64,000 nt of DNA from Clostridium hydrogeniformans DSM 21757 (GTDB taxonomy: Bacteria; Bacillota; Clostridia; Clostridiales; Clostridiaceae): positions 195,512-259,511 of the forward strand of contig NZ_KK366005.1 in the NCBI RefSeq assembly GCF_000686705.1. Direction: 5' to 3'. This document shows positions 1 to 8,439 of this stretch, one piece after another. A program made the position numbers and the translations under genes. Positions within the stretch are counted from its first letter, which is position 1. Each line of letters begins with the position of its first letter. A model generated the notes under the pieces. That model saw only the letters and a program-made list of their open reading frames with translations. It was not told the DNA's origin and did not search any database.

Positions 1-1331
1 CCTTGTGCTCCTTGTGGTCCTGTTGGTCCCTGTGGTCCTTGTGGTCCCGTTGGCCCTTGCACTCCTTGAATTCCTTGCACTCCTTGTGGTCCTTGTGCAC
101 CTGTTACTCCTTGTGGTCCTTGTGGTCCTATTGGTCCTTGGGCTCCTGTATTTCCTTGAATTCCTTGCACTCCTTGTGGTCCCTGTGGTCCTTGTGCTCC
201 TGTTGGGCCTTGTGGTCCTGTTGGTCCTTGTGGTCCTGTTGCTCCTCTTAATCCCTGTGGACCTTGCACTCCTTGGATACCTTGAACCCCTTGAGCACCC
301 TGTGGTCCTTGTGGTCCTGTTGCTCCTCTTGGTCCTTGAATTCCTTGAACCCCTTGAATTCCTTGTGGTCCTGTTGGTCCTTGTACTCCTTGTGGCCCTT
401 GTGGTCCTACTGGTCCCTGTGGTCCTGTTGCTCCTCTTTCACCTCTTGGTCCTGTTGGGCCTGTGGGTCCTGTTGCCCCTCTTAATCCCTGTGGTCCTTG
501 TGGTCCTGTTGGTCCTATTGGACCTTGTGGGCCTTGTGGTCCTGTTGGTCCTGTTGCACCTCTTAACCCTTGTGGACCTTGTGGTCCCGTTGGGCCTGTT
601 GCTCCTCTTAACCCCTGAATTCCTTGTGGTCCTGTTGGTCCTGTTGGGCCTGTTGCCCCTCTTTCACCTCTTGGACCTCTTTCTCCTCTTGGTCCTTGTG
701 GTCCCGTTGGACCTGTTGCTCCTCTTAATCCCTGTGGGCCTTGCGGTCCCGTCGGTCCCTGTGGTCCTCTTGGTCCTGTAGCTCCTGTTGGACATACTGG
801 ACATGGAATATTGCTACAATGAATTATAAGATAAGGCCTCTTTTCTCCTCTACTTGAAGAAAACGTTACTGCACCTTCGTCAGAATTTGACTTAAGTGTT
901 AAACCATAGTTTTCTTCTATCCCATATGCCCAATCTCTAACCAATTCTGTTATATCTATACCTATATATCTTCCTTCACTATTTTTTCCTATTGATTTTT
1001 CTATATTAGTAAAGGTTGAATTAGGTGCGGTATTCCATGTTACTTCTTCACTATTGAAATCTTCAAGGTTTCTATATACTCTAAGACCTATTGAATCTCT
1101 ATGATTACATAAAGAAACAGAGTCAACATGTAATCTAAGCTCAGCTTTTAATATATAATCACAAGTTGCTAGATCTGATATATCAAACTTTATTAAGGTA
1201 TGAAGGCAGTCTATTACACATTTTATCTTTGTTTCTCCTACAGCCAAATAATGAGATCTTATAAAATTTTTGTCACTTAAATGTCTGGAAACAAAAACAT
1301 CATTTGTTGTAGGGATTTTTATGAAGCTCAA
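1..1331 (-). CDS. Collagen-like surface protein with N-terminal DNRLRE-type domain (3' end outside window)
   Basis: Read from a TTG start preceded by AGGGGG; the frame stays open to the window edge. About the first 180 residues resemble a DNRLRE/CBM96-type beta domain: they contain TWNTAP, the stretch [10 protein letters not shown], a YGLTLKS segment and finally [10 protein letters not shown] Cys-rich joint ([12 protein letters not shown]) leads into at least 260 residues of uninterrupted Gly-X-Y triplets of the [12 protein letters not shown] and GLRGAT kind. Such repeats form collagen-like triple helices; in spore formers these are typically exosporium filament proteins (BclA-like), so a spore-surface role is inferred. 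The stop codon and any C-terminal trimerisation domain lie beyond the window. A neighbouring 59-residue gene reads the same way. Confidence 0.9.
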   Translation of the reverse strand, partial: MSFIKIPTTNDVFVSRHLSDKNFIRSHYLAVGETKIKCVIDCLHTLIKFDISDLATCDYILKAELRLHVDSVSLCNHRDSIGLRVYRNLEDFNSEEVTWNTAPNSTFTNIEKSIGKNSEGRYIGIDITELVRDWAYGIEENYGLTLKSNSDEGAVTFSSSRGEKRPYLIIHCSNIPCPVCPTGATGPRGPQGPTGPQGPQGLRGATGPTGPQGPRGERGPRGERGATGPTGPTGPQGIQGLRGATGPTGPQGPQGLRGATGPTGPQGPQGPIGPTGPQGPQGLRGATGPTGPTGPRGERGATGPQGPVGPQGPQGVQGPTGPQGIQGVQGIQGPRGATGPQGPQGAQGVQGIQGVQGPQGLRGATGPQGPTGPQGPTGAQGPQGPQGVQGIQGNTGAQGPIGPQGPQGVTGAQGPQGVQGIQGVQGPTGPQGPQGPTGPQGAQ

Positions 1332-1644
1332 AAAAGCACCCCCTATATTATTTTTGGTTATTATATAATATTACTAATTAACCAAAACTGTGTATAAACA
1401 TATAAAAATTTTAAATACATTTAAATAATTATAGCTATTATACCTATTAGGAGTAACTGCTTTTTAAATACAAATCAATATATACAATCTTTAGAAAAAT
1501 AATATTAATTTTCTTCTTACTTAAGTAAAGCTACTATATAGAACATAACTTTTTAATATAGTTATTTTTACGTATAAATTTTTAACTAGCACACCACGTA
1601 TAGTTAATGTATTTTAAAAATAAGTATTTAAAGTTGTCATAAAG

Positions 1645-1682
1645 AAAACCATGGATAAACGAAAATTTATCCATGGTTTTTT
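1645..1682 (-). terminator. Bidirectional hairpin terminator
   Basis: A perfect 15-bp inverted repeat (AAAACCATGGATAAA and its complement) is flanked by T-runs on both strands. It lies just downstream of the 59-residue minus-strand gene. Confidence 0.8.
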
Positions 1683-1691
1683 AATTTTATA

Positions 1692-1871
1692 TTAATCTTC
1701 TATTTTTTCTGGAACATTAATCTTATCTGAGTATATTTGGTCCTTTAAGTTCCCCTCTCCATCAGGTAATATCTCATTATTATAGACATTAATAGCTCCA
1801 GCATTTATGAATGCCTGACTTTTTAATGCATCTACTATAACCTGATCTAAGGTGCTTTTTCTTTGTTTCAT
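1692..1871 (-). CDS. Small hypothetical protein, 59 aa
   Basis: A complete ATG-TAA frame with a strong GGAGGTGG Shine-Dalgarno about five bases before the ATG. The product is soluble and begins MKQRKSTLDQVIVDALKSQA. It has a mixed-charge body with a Gly/Asn-rich centre (LPDGEGN) and an acidic end, and no membrane segment or Cys. It is followed at once by a perfect terminator hairpin, so it is probably a monocistronic gene. It sits upstream of the collagen-like gene on the same strand, so a spore-related role is possible, but I do not recognise the family. Confidence 0.7.
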   Translation of the reverse strand: MKQRKSTLDQVIVDALKSQAFINAGAINVYNNEILPDGEGNLKDQIYSDKINVPEKIED

Positions 1872-2158
1872 GATACCACCTCCATATCTTCTGTAGATTA
1901 CCTAATACTATATTTTCTAAGTATTAATACTCTTTAGTTTACTCAAGAGAAAAAATTTTATCCTTTTCCTCCAATAATCTAACTATAGGTATGAAATAAC
2001 ATATAAAGTTAAGCTATTCCTATAAAAACTCTGGTTAATGTACTATATATTAGTTAAAATGATAATTTAATACTTTTTAAGCATTTACTATTAACTATAA
2101 ATACAGTATTATATAACTTATAAAATGATTATCAGTATTCTAAAGTGAGGTGAAACCC

Positions 2159-2251
2159 ATGTTTAAAATTATGAACATTACTTCTTTTATTTTACTGTTA
2201 GTTCTAGTTATATTAGGACTTTTAGTGTATTTTTTATACACTAAAAAATAA
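2159..2251 (+). CDS. Small single-span membrane peptide, 30 aa
   Basis: The ORF follows GAGGTG six bases before its ATG. The peptide is almost one hydrophobic helix (residues 6-26) between MFKIMN and YTKK, the layout of a single-pass membrane peptide with a positively charged end. It has no stable hairpin directly after it and is followed 36 bases later by another hydrophobic mini-ORF. It could be a regulatory membrane peptide or a toxin-like peptide; nothing in the sequence decides this. Confidence 0.5.
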   Translation: MFKIMNITSFILLLVLVILGLLVYFLYTKK

Positions 2252-2287
2252 TAACTTTAAAGAAAAATCCAAGGGGGAATAAGCTAA

Positions 2288-2362
2288 TGTATTTATCTGT
2301 AATTTGTGTTTTCATAATGATTATTCTTTTATTCTTACTTTTTATATCATTATTATCCCTAA
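2288..2362 (+). CDS. Possible hydrophobic mini-ORF, 24 aa
   Basis: An ATG follows AAGGGGG with a nine-base spacer. The short product is Leu/Ile/Phe-rich and ends LLLYHYYP. Similar hydrophobic mini-ORFs arise by chance in AT-rich DNA, so the support is only the ribosome-binding site and the position after the 30-residue peptide. Confidence 0.3.
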
Positions 2363-2579
2363 TCATATACTTTATTTTTTTCAGATAAATCTTTGTTAAA
2401 TTTTCATATATGCTTTTGAAAATTAGAGTATATAGACGAATTTTATGGTATAATATACCATAATGTTTCATAAAACTATTAATTGTAATAAATATTTTAA
2501 AAATATATTGGTATTTTTTAAAGCATTTGTAATAGTACTAAGTTCTAATTTATAGTTTCATGTCATTATAAATCTAGGC

Positions 2580-2610
2580 AAAGGTAAACCATATTATATA
2601 TTTACCTTTT
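2580..2610 (+). terminator. Hairpin terminator just before the nucleosidase gene
   Basis: AAAGGTAAA and TTTACCTTT pair around a 12-base loop and are followed by TTTTATAT, ending about ten bases before the Shine-Dalgarno of the next gene. It is either the terminator of the upstream mini-ORFs or an attenuator in the nucleosidase leader. Confidence 0.5.
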
Positions 2611-2630
2611 TATATGGGAGGTATTATAAC

Positions 2631-3365
2631 TTGAATGCTTTAGGAATTATTGGATCAATGGATTTAGAAATGGAAATCATTAAAGAAGATATGAAAATTT
2701 CAAGAATTGAAAGATATGGTGGATTTAAATTCTACCTGGGTAAGGCCTATGGTATTAATATAATCCTTACCTCCTGTGGTATAGGTAAGGTTAATGCAGC
2801 CTCTTGTACCCAAATTCTCATCACTAAATTTTTAGTTACTTCTATAATAAATACCGGAATAGCTTTAAGCTTAAAAAATCAGATAAATACATGTGACATA
2901 GTTATAAGTGATAATATAACCTATCATGACGTAAAGATAATACAAATGAAAAACTATTTTCCTTTTAAACAAAGTTTTAAAGGAGATAAATATTTAAAGG
3001 AACTAATCTTATTAGCTTATAACAACTTAACCCCAAAGCTCTTCAAGCTTCATTATGGAAAAATTGTTACTGGAGAAAACCTCCCAATGAATGAATTATC
3101 TAAAGCTTCAATATTAAATAACTACAACCCCCATTGTATTGAAACTGAGGGAGCTGCTATTGGTCACGTATCCTATATAAATAATATTCCCTTTATTATT
3201 ATAAGATGTATTTCTGATAATAATGAAGGTAACCCTTCAATGGAATATGAAAAATTTGAAGCTATAGCCTCCAATAACTCTGCTAACTTGATTCTAAGTT
3301 TATTAAAGGTCATGGGTAATAATAACTATACAAGCGAAATCCCTATGGATTCAATCTCACCATAG
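2631..3365 (+). CDS. mtnN: 5'-methylthioadenosine/S-adenosylhomocysteine nucleosidase family protein
   Basis: This family cleaves adenine from MTA, SAH or 5'-deoxyadenosine in the cytosol, for methyl-cycle salvage and autoinducer-2 precursor supply. The start is TTG with GGGAGGT eight bases upstream. The 244-residue product opens with the family N-terminus GIIGSM followed by an acidic stretch, has a TSCGIGKVNAA loop, and carries the equivalents of the catalytic acids: Glu near residue 13-15, the Glu of ETEGA and the Asp of RCISD. It departs from the common EMEGA motif by having Thr in place of the ribose-contacting Met, so specificity may be shifted. The gene stands alone between a 5' hairpin and a convergent gene. 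Confidence 0.82.
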   Translation: MNALGIIGSMDLEMEIIKEDMKISRIERYGGFKFYLGKAYGINIILTSCGIGKVNAASCTQILITKFLVTSIINTGIALSLKNQINTCDIVISDNITYHDVKIIQMKNYFPFKQSFKGDKYLKELILLAYNNLTPKLFKLHYGKIVTGENLPMNELSKASILNNYNPHCIETEGAAIGHVSYINNIPFIIIRCISDNNEGNPSMEYEKFEAIASNNSANLILSLLKVMGNNNYTSEIPMDSISP

Positions 3366-3369
3366 GGAT
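3339..3369. terminator. Hairpin between convergent genes
   Basis: ATCCCTATGG and CCATAGGGAT form a 10-bp stem that overlaps the stop codon of the nucleosidase gene. There is no long T-run on either strand, so termination is plausible but not certain. Confidence 0.45.
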
Positions 3370-3375
3370 AATCTC

Positions 3376-3942
3376 CTAAGCTATTGTATGACTTGTTTTT
3401 GCTTTTAGATATATATATGTATAAGCTAAATCTACTAACATGTATACTGCTATAAAAGGACTTAATATATCCCATGATGTCATGACTCTAGTATATAAAA
3501 GCTCTATCCTTGGCTGTATAATATATATGGTTAAAAAAGATAGGAATACCCAATACACAGAAAACTTTAAGCATATATGACCATTTAATGATAAAGGCAT
3601 TTTTGAATAGTCCCACCACTGTTTATTAAAAAATTTTTTCAGTAAAAATCCACTAACATACTCCACTAAAGAGGGTACAACAAAACTTAAAATAAGAATC
3701 ATAAACCAGTTCGAAACATAATTTAAAAGTACTATTAGGATTACTGGTGCAAAGCCATACATAGGTTTAAACGGGCCCTGGAGAAATTTATCTTCTTTAA
3801 GCCTTCTATGTACTACTATGCAGTATATATTTTCTAAACACCACCCTAAAAACGAATATACTATAAAATAAAAAAAGAGTTCATTTAATGAAAAGTTTCC
3901 CTTAAGACCTAAGTGCGGTATATCTCTTAATAAAATACTCAT
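3376..3942 (-). CDS. CmpB-type integral membrane protein (putative ABC permease family)
   Basis: This 188-residue protein has about four hydrophobic segments. It shows the signature of the ABC_trans_CmpB family: FLGWCLE near residue 32, a KFLQGPFKPMYGF block near residue 55, a VEYVSG segment and WWDYS followed by NGHICL. Members are widespread in clostridia and are named putative ABC transporter permeases, but a transport role has not been shown for most. The ATG is preceded by AAAGGATG. It stands alone, with a family A repeat in its upstream spacer. Confidence 0.75.
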   Translation of the reverse strand: MSILLRDIPHLGLKGNFSLNELFFYFIVYSFLGWCLENIYCIVVHRRLKEDKFLQGPFKPMYGFAPVILIVLLNYVSNWFMILILSFVVPSLVEYVSGFLLKKFFNKQWWDYSKMPLSLNGHICLKFSVYWVFLSFLTIYIIQPRIELLYTRVMTSWDILSPFIAVYMLVDLAYTYIYLKAKTSHTIA

Positions 3943-4033
3943 TTATAACCCATCCTTTCTATATTTAAAGTTATAAATAGTATTAGTATCTTAAGGATAT
4001 TTTATCCCCCGATTATACACCTTATAATATTTT

Positions 4034-4167
4034 TATAGAACGGTTCTTCCTTCAGATGGTGTTCTTTCCATCATCTGAAGGTTAGATAAGTTAATCTAGT
4101 GTCGTAACAACTGTTATCCCCCACCTTTTAGAGGATGGGGGTGTTAAAGATTATAGCCATCAGATAA
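4034..4167. repeat. Family A structured repeat, copy 1
   Basis: The copy begins TATAGAACGG and ends ATAGCCATCAGATAA. It has a 13-bp stem (CCTTCAGATGGTG with one G-U against CATCATCTGAAGG) around a TTCTTTC loop, then a second stem CCCCCA/TGGGGG. It lies upstream of the CmpB-type gene and after the terminator of the duplicated membrane-protein operon. Confidence 0.85.
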
Positions 4168-4315
4168 ATTAAGTTAGTATTAATTTAGTATATCTGCTTC
4201 CCCCTACAGCTATTAAAATCCTATCTCAAGAAATCCCCTATATATTTCATAAAGAAGCATCTCATTAATTGAGTAAAAACTATAAAGAAATTTAGATACT
4301 GGTTTCGAGGAATTA

Positions 4316-4352
4316 AACAAGCTAAACCCTTATAGCTTAAAGGTTTAGCCTC
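4316..4352 (-). terminator. Terminator of the duplicated membrane-protein gene (distal copy)
   Basis: GCTAAACC and GGTTTAGC pair with an AT-rich loop and are followed on the minus strand by TTGTTTAA. Sequence and position match the hairpin behind the proximal copy, so it was duplicated together with the gene. Confidence 0.65.
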
Positions 4353-4457
4353 TATTTTTATATTTAACTCCTAAGAATTATATTAAAGAAGTATATATAG
4401 CCTCCTACTAAAATTAATATTTTATATTGCTTAATTTTTTTAAAATATACTCCTTTT

Positions 4458-4685
4458 CTACCACATAGATTTCCATAAATCTTTTAAGGTAAATTCCTTT
4501 TTTATTAAAATAATGTATATATAGAATACACTAAAGATTATTCCTATTATTTTAAGTTTTAAGCTTTCTCCTCTTGGTGGAAAGTAGAAAATTAATTGCA
4601 AAAGTGTTAGAAATAAAAAAGAAATTAAAAAATAATCACAATCTGTTCTTAATTTCTTTACATTAAACCAAAGAAATCTTTCCAT
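4458..4685 (-). CDS. Small membrane protein, 75 aa (tandem duplicate, distal copy)
   Basis: Two hydrophobic helices (about residues 20-35 and 43-61) separate a charged start, MERFLWFNVKKLRTDCDY, from a charged tail, KKEFTLKDLWKSMW. It is clearly paralogous to the next gene upstream, with identical KKLRTDCDYFLI and KKEFTLKDLWK blocks. It lies about 375 bases downstream of that copy, behind its own terminator and possibly its own promoter. Small two-helix proteins next to a secreted peptide gene often act as immunity proteins, but no family was recognised and that role is inference. Confidence 0.65.
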   Translation of the reverse strand: MERFLWFNVKKLRTDCDYFLISFLFLTLLQLIFYFPPRGESLKLKIIGIIFSVFYIYIILIKKEFTLKDLWKSMW

Positions 4686-4915
4686 ATATTCCTCCTATAA
4701 GAAACTCATATTAACTTCCTAATAAATTTTTTATTAATATATTTCAAAACGTCACAATCACTATATACATTTTATCATATCTCTTTTTATATGTCATAAT
4801 TCACCATATTTAATTAAAAATAAATATACTTTACCATGTTTTATATAGATATTCCTAATAAACTATTAATGGAGTTGAGTTTGTGAATATCTTTACAAAT
4901 TATTTTGAGTAATTA

Positions 4916-4955
4916 AACAAGCTAACCCCTTATAACTTAAGGGTTAGCTTGTTTT
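4916..4955 (-). terminator. Terminator behind the proximal duplicated membrane-protein gene
   Basis: AAACAAGCTAACCC pairs perfectly with GGGTTAGCTTGTTT across a 12-base loop. T-rich ends on both strands make it bidirectional in form. Confidence 0.75.
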
Positions 4956-5060
4956 CTCCTTAGAATATAAGTCTTCTTTTAAATAAAATCATATATATAC
5001 CTTATACTACTAGAAATTAAGATTTTACCCTCCTTAATTCTTTAAAATATAAGCTTATTT

Positions 5061-5288
5061 TTAACTTATACCTTTCCATAAATCTTTTAAGGTAAACTCC
5101 TTTTTCATCAAAATAATATATAGGTATAATATACTATGAATTATTCCTAGTATTATATACTTCAAGGTTAATTTATTTATTGGAAAATAACATACTACTT
5201 GTACAAGAGTTAGAAATAAAAAAGTAATTAAAAAATAATCACAATCTGTTCTTAATTTTTTTAGATTAAAATAAATAAATCTTTCCAT
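5061..5288 (-). CDS. Small membrane protein, 75 aa (tandem duplicate, proximal copy)
   Basis: It has the same length and architecture as its downstream paralogue: a basic/aromatic start (MERFIYFNLKKLRTDCDY), two hydrophobic helices and the tail KKEFTLKDLWKGIS. It begins 14 bases after the stop of the secreted-protein gene, so the two are almost certainly co-transcribed. A Shine-Dalgarno-like GATGAGGAATGG overlaps the start. Whether it protects against, exports or anchors the upstream product cannot be read from the sequence. Confidence 0.7.
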   Translation of the reverse strand: MERFIYFNLKKLRTDCDYFLITFLFLTLVQVVCYFPINKLTLKYIILGIIHSILYLYIILMKKEFTLKDLWKGIS

Positions 5289-5302
5289 TCCTCATCTTAT
5301 TA

Positions 5303-5833
5303 TTATATTGGTAACAGTATCATTATTATATTAGTTATTGCCCAATTAGCTGTTTCTGGAACTCCAATATATCTAAACGCACTCTTAATCAAATCTTCTA
5401 TAGTATCAGAAATACCTATAAATTGATCTGCAGCCTTAAAGAAAAGATCAAACTTTAAATAACCTTTTAACCAATTAGGACATTTATCATAAACTTTGGT
5501 CCAATTTTCTTTCAACCATTTTACTGCTATTCTTAATGTCTCTTTCGTCACCTTTGATCCAGGAGCCCTTTGTAAATCCTCGTTATACTCTTTTGTGACA
5601 TCATCATTTAAACTTGCTTTAATATAATTTGCTATATCTAACAAATTATATCTAACTCCATCAACTTCAACTGTATTTTCATCTATCTTCTTGATATCTT
5701 TTATTTCTGTCATAGCATTCTGTTCTATATGTACTGTGTCTGCTATAGCGATAGTACCTGGAGCAATAACAGCTGTTGTTATTGAACAAGTTAATGTTAA
5801 AATTATTAATTTTGAAATTAGATGTTTTTTCAT
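5303..5833 (-). CDS. Secreted protein of unknown function, possibly bacteriocin-like
   Basis: The start is taken at the ATG after AGAGGGATAATA; an ATG 12 codons upstream lacks a ribosome-binding site. The 176-residue product has a classical signal peptide (MKKHLISKL, a hydrophobic core, then an A-I-A-D junction near residue 31). A short acidic propeptide-like part follows, then VDGVRYNLLDIANYI, then an amphipathic helical C-terminus with a Trp-rich centre (VKWLKENWTKVYDKCPNWLK) and a hydrophobic end, ITNIIMILLPI. A secreted precursor with a helical, membrane-seeking tail next to duplicated small membrane proteins suggests a bacteriocin or toxin with immunity genes. I do not recognise a named family. 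Confidence 0.65.
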   Translation of the reverse strand: MKKHLISKLIILTLTCSITTAVIAPGTIAIADTVHIEQNAMTEIKDIKKIDENTVEVDGVRYNLLDIANYIKASLNDDVTKEYNEDLQRAPGSKVTKETLRIAVKWLKENWTKVYDKCPNWLKGYLKFDLFFKAADQFIGISDTIEDLIKSAFRYIGVPETANWAITNIIMILLPI

Positions 5834-6349
5834 TATTATCCCTCTTTTACATATAATGTAATATTTCATTATATATCATATTATATTATAATACATAATA
5901 TGTAAATACAATTTCTTAATTTTATGTATATTATTACTATTTTCTATAGAAATACATATAAAAATAGAATTTTATATTACACAAATATGTAATTAATTAA
6001 AACTACACTCAATTGGGATACTTAATTTTATCTATACTAAATAAAATTATTAACTACATTATTAAAGGCACTAAGAAAATCTTAGTGCCTTAATCTATTA
6101 CGCTAGGCATTACCCTATAACGCTAGATTTCTTATATAACTTATTAAAAGCTTTACTACAAACATACTATTATTTAATAACTATCTTAGTTATATACTTT
6201 AAATATATTTTATATTATGATAAACTATAAATCAATACAAAACAAGAAAAATTAATAAGAAATAAGAAAGACTAATAATAAAACCTAATTTTAATTAAAG
6301 ATTTTAATAAATTCCCACCACTTACTAATATTTTATGGGAGGTGATACT
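5834..6349. other. Intergenic region between divergent genes
   Basis: AT-rich, with no supported gene. It holds a 10-bp perfect stem (AGGCACTAAG/CTTAGTGCCT, 6066-6090) with short T-runs on both sides, and two nearby CGCTAG words. The promoters of the secreted-protein operon and of the DeoR-family gene must lie here. Confidence 0.5.
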
Positions 6350-7111
6350 ATGTTTGCCAAAGAGAGAGAAGAAAAAATCTTAACTATTCTTAATGATGAA
6401 GGTAGAGTGAATGTGAAAAACTTAAGTGAAACTTTCTCTGTTACTGAGGATTGTATAAGGAAAGACTTAAAGAAATTAGAATCCATGGGCAAATTAAAAA
6501 GAGTTTATGGTGGTGCTATACCCTTAAGGCAAAAGTACTTATGTACTGATGTAGTGAAACGAAATACTGAAAACCTTCATTCAAAAGAAATAATATCAAA
6601 GAAGGCTTTAAGCCTCTTAAACAATAAGGATATGATATTCTTAGATACCTCTAGTACTAACTTGGTTTTTGCTAAGCTTTTATCCGAAACTAATCTAAGT
6701 ATTACTGTAGTAACTAATATGATAGATATAGTTCTAGCTCTTAAAAACCATAGAACTATAAAGATAATATGTACTGGTGGAAGCTATGTTAACGACATTA
6801 ATGGCTTTTCTGGAAGTGAAACTATTAACTTTATAAATCAATACTTATTTACTAAAGCTTTTTTAGGAGTTGCTGGCATAAACTTATTTGAAGGTTACCT
6901 AACTGATGCTGATATTGAGGATGGCAATACTAAAAAAGCCATAATAAAAAACTCAAAGGAAATATATATAGTTATGGAAAATAAAAAGTTTTCCTATGAT
7001 TCCTTTCATAAATTTGCTTTTATAAATGATATTAATGGCATAATAACAGAGGCTACTCCTCCCAAAAGTATATTAGATGAAGCTAAAGATAATGAAATAT
7101 TAATTTTATAA
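6350..7111 (+). CDS. DeoR-family transcriptional regulator
   Basis: The ATG at this position follows GGGAGGTGATACT. The ATG 15 bases earlier lies inside the Shine-Dalgarno and is not used. The product is 253 residues. Residues 1-57 form a DeoR-type helix-turn-helix ending in the hallmark RVYGGA. The remainder is the sugar-phosphate-sensing DeoR C-terminal fold, with DTSSTN, VTNM, CTGG and FLGVAG motifs and a diagnostic end near GYLTDADIEDGNTKKAII. Family members repress sugar or nucleoside catabolic genes. No sugar operon adjoins it here, so the target is unknown. Confidence 0.88.
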   Translation: MFAKEREEKILTILNDEGRVNVKNLSETFSVTEDCIRKDLKKLESMGKLKRVYGGAIPLRQKYLCTDVVKRNTENLHSKEIISKKALSLLNNKDMIFLDTSSTNLVFAKLLSETNLSITVVTNMIDIVLALKNHRTIKIICTGGSYVNDINGFSGSETINFINQYLFTKAFLGVAGINLFEGYLTDADIEDGNTKKAIIKNSKEIYIVMENKKFSYDSFHKFAFINDINGIITEATPPKSILDEAKDNEILIL

Positions 7112-7230
7112 CTATATCTTCTCATATAGTGTTCCTACTTTAATTCTTAACTTATATATAAAGTTTCACTTTGATTAATTAGCATCTAGAGCTATGTATA
7201 TCTTAAATTTTCACCTGCAAACTCTATAAT

Positions 7231-7276
7231 AAATCCCCATTGATTATTAACCTTTAACAATCAATGGGGATTTTTA
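7231..7276. terminator. Bidirectional terminator between convergent transcription units
   Basis: AAATCCCCATTGATT pairs with AATCAATGGGGATTT. It is followed by TTTTTA on the plus strand and by TTTATTATA on the minus strand, serving the DeoR gene and the ABC exporter operon. Confidence 0.85.
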
Positions 7277-7296
7277 TACTCTATGATTATAATATT

Positions 7297-8439
7297 TTAC
7301 TTAAAATATACTGCCTTTTCTTCCTTATTCATTTTAAGCTGAGCTATTAAGAATAATACTATTGAAAATCCTAGCATTATAACAATATTACTTGTTATAT
7401 CTATAAGCTTCTTACCTTCTATAAGACCTGTCAATGCATCCATTCCCCAGGTTACAGGAGACAGTATAGATATATTTTGCATAGTCTTTGACATGAACTC
7501 CTTAGGCCAAAAGCATCCTCCAAGCATAGATAAAGGGGTTATAATAACAGTTGACATTATACCAAGAGCATCCATAGATGGAGAGAAAACAAGGATAACC
7601 ATGGCTATTGCCACTCCAACTAGCCCTAAAATACTTAGTACTATAAATAGGTTTATAAAGGATATAGGTAAACTTATCTTTAATATATTTAAAAGAAGAA
7701 TCTGAAGCAATATTTGAAGCTCTAATATTAAATAACATCCCATCATATTTCCAAGAATATAGGCTTTAGAGCTTACTGGACTACTACATATTCTTTCATA
7801 GGTTTTATCAATCTTTTCCCTTAGAATAATAGATATTCCATTGCTTGCGGTATACATAATAAACATTATAAACATACCAAGAACTGTTCTATATATCCCT
7901 GAATTTTTTTCATAATCCTGAAGATCCTTTGAGACCTTTAAGTCTAATTTATTATTTATATAATCCTTATAAAGAGTTTTAAATTTCTCTTCATCTCCTT
8001 TAGCTAAGTCCTTTAAAGAACTAATAGAACCTATAAAGCTATTTAATCCTTCCCTAAGATAATATTTTTTCTCATTTTCTTCAAGGCTTAGTATAGACAC
8101 CTTAGGATTCTTTCCTTTTATAAGATCATCCTTGAAATTCTCTTCTATAACAAGTGCTCCTTGAATCTTCCCTTTAGCTATCTTCTCCTTAGCCTCTTCC
8201 CTTGAAAATTCTTTTAAATCATACTTAGATTGACCCTGTAATGATCCTATAATATCCTCACTTAAATAAGATTTATCTTCATCTACTACAGCTAAGGTAT
8301 AGTTTTTATCTCCTATGCTATTAAATATATTTACTATAATCGCTGTAGAGAGTATAGGGATTAAAAATAAAAATATATATATCTTCTTACTAAAATACAT
8401 TTTTATATTATGCTTAAATATCATAAATACATTTTCCAT
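7297..8439 (-). CDS. ABC-2 type exporter permease (second subunit)
   Basis: This 380-residue protein has one N-terminal membrane helix (residues 20-42), a large extracytoplasmic loop (about 45-185) and five or six C-terminal helices, the ABC2_membrane_3 layout. An SPVSSKAYILGNMMG segment follows the predicted coupling region. It overlaps the upstream permease gene by one base (ATGA-type junction), so the subunits are translationally coupled and probably form a heterodimer with the ATPase encoded first in the operon. The substrate is unknown; drug, lipid or peptide export are typical for the family. Confidence 0.85.
   Translation of the reverse strand: MENVFMIFKHNIKMYFSKKIYIFLFLIPILSTAIIVNIFNSIGDKNYTLAVVDEDKSYLSEDIIGSLQGQSKYDLKEFSREEAKEKIAKGKIQGALVIEENFKDDLIKGKNPKVSILSLEENEKKYYLREGLNSFIGSISSLKDLAKGDEEKFKTLYKDYINNKLDLKVSKDLQDYEKNSGIYRTVLGMFIMFIMYTASNGISIILREKIDKTYERICSSPVSSKAYILGNMMGCYLILELQILLQILLLNILKISLPISFINLFIVLSILGLVGVAIAMVILVFSPSMDALGIMSTVIITPLSMLGGCFWPKEFMSKTMQNISILSPVTWGMDALTGLIEGKKLIDITSNIVIMLGFSIVLFLIAQLKMNKEEKAVYFK

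Noticed and set aside
5-781. Long plus-strand frame rich in Leu/Val over the first 780 bases
   Set aside because: It is the antisense shadow of the Gly-X-Y collagen repeats on the minus strand, with repetitive composition and no ribosome-binding site.
2241-2471. Minus-strand 76-codon frame opposite the hydrophobic mini-ORFs
   Set aside because: Lys/Ile-rich AT-driven composition, no Shine-Dalgarno, and it overlaps better supported plus-strand signals.
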